The position numbers and the translations under genes are program-made. The notes under the pieces were generated by a model that searched no databases, was not told the DNA's origin, and saw nothing but the letters and a program-made list of their open reading frames with translations. 13,914 nt of DNA from Chthonomonas sp. UBA2391 (GTDB lineage: Bacteria; Armatimonadota; Fimbriimonadia; Fimbriimonadales; Fimbriimonadaceae), in NCBI GenBank assembly GCA_002343825.1, contig DDSL01000023.1, positions 1-13,914 on the forward strand, written 5' to 3'. Below are positions 13,439-13,914 of the stretch, one piece after another; within the stretch, counting starts at the first letter, position 1; every line of letters begins with the position of its first letter.

Positions 13439-13557
13439 AGCAAACCAATTGCTCACGTTGCAGACAACGTTCTGCAGGAGAGGCGTAGAGAAACGGTTTG
13501 AACAGAACTTGCGGGAACACGCTTTGCTCTCCTTTCAGTGTTCCCGCGATTTTTTTT
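13439..13557 (+). ncRNA. Putative small regulatory RNA, about 120 nt, antisense in direction to its neighbours
   Basis: This is the only plus-strand transcription unit I can support. It is bounded by an extended -10 box and a strong rho-independent terminator (13511-13557), with no plausible protein between. The body holds a 5' hairpin AGCAA/TTGCT (13439-13443/13449-13453). It also holds two mutually exclusive hairpins: ACGTTG/CAACGT (13455-13460/13465-13470) and TGCAGA/TCTGCA (13459-13464/13471-13476). AGGAGAG (13476-13482) is complementary to CTCTCCT (13527-13533) inside the terminator loop, allowing a pseudoknot. The C/U-rich loop could also pair with Shine-Dalgarno sequences of target mRNAs. 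I do not recognise a known RNA family (not an obvious 6S RNA, tmRNA or RNase P). It could instead be a leader-type attenuator, although no plus-strand gene follows it. Confidence 0.5.
13511..13557 (+). terminator. Rho-independent terminator on the plus strand
   Basis: A perfect 10-bp inverted repeat, GCGGGAACAC (13511-13520) and GTGTTCCCGC (13538-13547), has a 17-base loop. It is followed by GA and a T8 run (13550-13557). In the minus direction the stem is followed by AAGTTCTG, so it is a poor terminator for trpF. Its polarity therefore implies a plus-strand transcript. Confidence 0.88.
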
Positions 13558-13575
13558 GATCTTTCAACTGCTGTC

Positions 13576-13914
13576 TCAGGCTCGAAAAGCAGCCTTCGCG
13601 GCCTCAAGAAAGGCTCGCACTCTGTCTAGATCCTTGCGTCCCGGGCTTTGTTCCACCCCGCTGCTCACATCCACCCCATCGGGCTGGAGTGCCTGAATTA
13701 CGTCCCCCACATTTTCGGGCGTGAGTCCCCCCGCTAGCAAAACTGTTGACGGCCGCAGGTGTGCGATCCATTCTCGCGCCAGTTCAGCCGGGACTCTATG
13801 CCCGGTTCCGCCGTAGTGTTGCGGGTCGTAGGCATCCAGCAGGTAACACGGCGCGGATTCGGTCGATCCTTCGGGGGGTGATTGGACTCGCAGGGCGAGG
13901 ATGTGCTGTTGGGG
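13576..13914 (-). CDS. trpF: Phosphoribosylanthranilate isomerase, C-terminal part (5' end outside window)
   Basis: An open minus-strand frame enters from the right edge and stops at TGA 13576-13578, giving 112 residues. It contains YLLDAYDPQHYGGTGHRVP, which includes the substrate-loop Asp and the GGTG motif. LLAGGLTPENVGDVIQAL and GVDVSSGVEQSPGRKDLDRV follow, the two phosphate-binding signatures at the end of the TIM barrel. The enzyme converts N-(5-phosphoribosyl)anthranilate to the 1-deoxyribulose form in tryptophan synthesis. The family is about 200-220 residues, so roughly the first half is missing. The start is off the window. The next gene on this strand is more than 300 bases away, so trpF is the last gene of its operon here; other trp genes may lie to the right. 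Confidence 0.95.
   Translation of the reverse strand, partial: PQQHILALRVQSPPEGSTESAPCYLLDAYDPQHYGGTGHRVPAELAREWIAHLRPSTVLLAGGLTPENVGDVIQALQPDGVDVSSGVEQSPGRKDLDRVRAFLEAAKAAFRA

Noticed and set aside
13491..13520. GGTTTGAAC as a tRNA T-loop
   Set aside because: It does not match GTTCGANNC with a 5-bp arm, and no acceptor or anticodon stem can be formed around it.
13350..13559. 69-residue plus-strand reading frame in the trpF-exporter spacer
   Set aside because: There is no Shine-Dalgarno, the frame runs through a terminator stem and into its T run, and the sequence is better explained as a structured RNA.

Overview
The window is about 58-60% GC. Almost all of it reads from the minus strand as one dense run of genes. 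It looks like a chromosomal segment from an Armatimonadota bacterium, most likely near Fimbriimonadales. That is an inference from two things: secreted proteins whose C-terminus combines an 'ISGR' beta domain, a 'GTWLRRT' motif and a calcium-binding dockerin-like pair, a layout I associate with that phylum; and high-GC housekeeping genes with frequent GTG/TTG starts. No 16S rRNA or tRNA is present, so the phylum call is not proven.

In transcription order (right to left) the window holds: the 3' part of trpF (13576-13914); a 340-bp spacer with a promoter for the next operon and, on the opposite strand, a likely small RNA (about 13439-13557) ending in a strong terminator; an ABC exporter ATPase (12294-13232), its ABC-2 permease (11506-12297) and a membrane-anchored TPR-like protein of unknown function (10120-11499), which are overlapping or tightly packed; two strong hairpins; an SRP RNA gene (about 9932-10040) with its own extended -10 box; then dnaX (8333-9922), ybaB (7958-8299), recR (7368-7961) and purD (6112-7371). 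The SRP RNA-dnaX-ybaB-recR order is the same as the classical scr-dnaX-yaaK-recR block of Bacillus. ybaB/recR and recR/purD overlap by four bases (ATGA).

Downstream lie two paralogous secreted proteins of 647 and 648 residues (4124-6067 and 2031-3977). Each has a signal peptide, five repeated beta-rich units and a C-terminal dockerin-like domain, and each is followed by its own rho-independent terminator. Their C-terminal ~145 residues are nearly identical while the repeats have diverged. A palindrome-centred 15-bp element sits at nearly the same distance before each start.

The left end is accessory DNA. A GC-rich non-coding stretch whose edge is duplicated at position 1 of the window abuts a gene remnant resembling the C-terminus of a caspase-like (CHAT or C25) peptidase. 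The remnant is translationally coupled to an exported protein of unknown function (39-1280).

The strongest unexpected items are the SRP RNA with a UGAC tetraloop, whose 3' end almost touches the dnaX start codon; an A10 slippery run near the dnaX 3' end; and the plus-strand small RNA with two mutually exclusive hairpins and a C/U-rich terminator loop complementary to its own body and to Shine-Dalgarno-like sequence.
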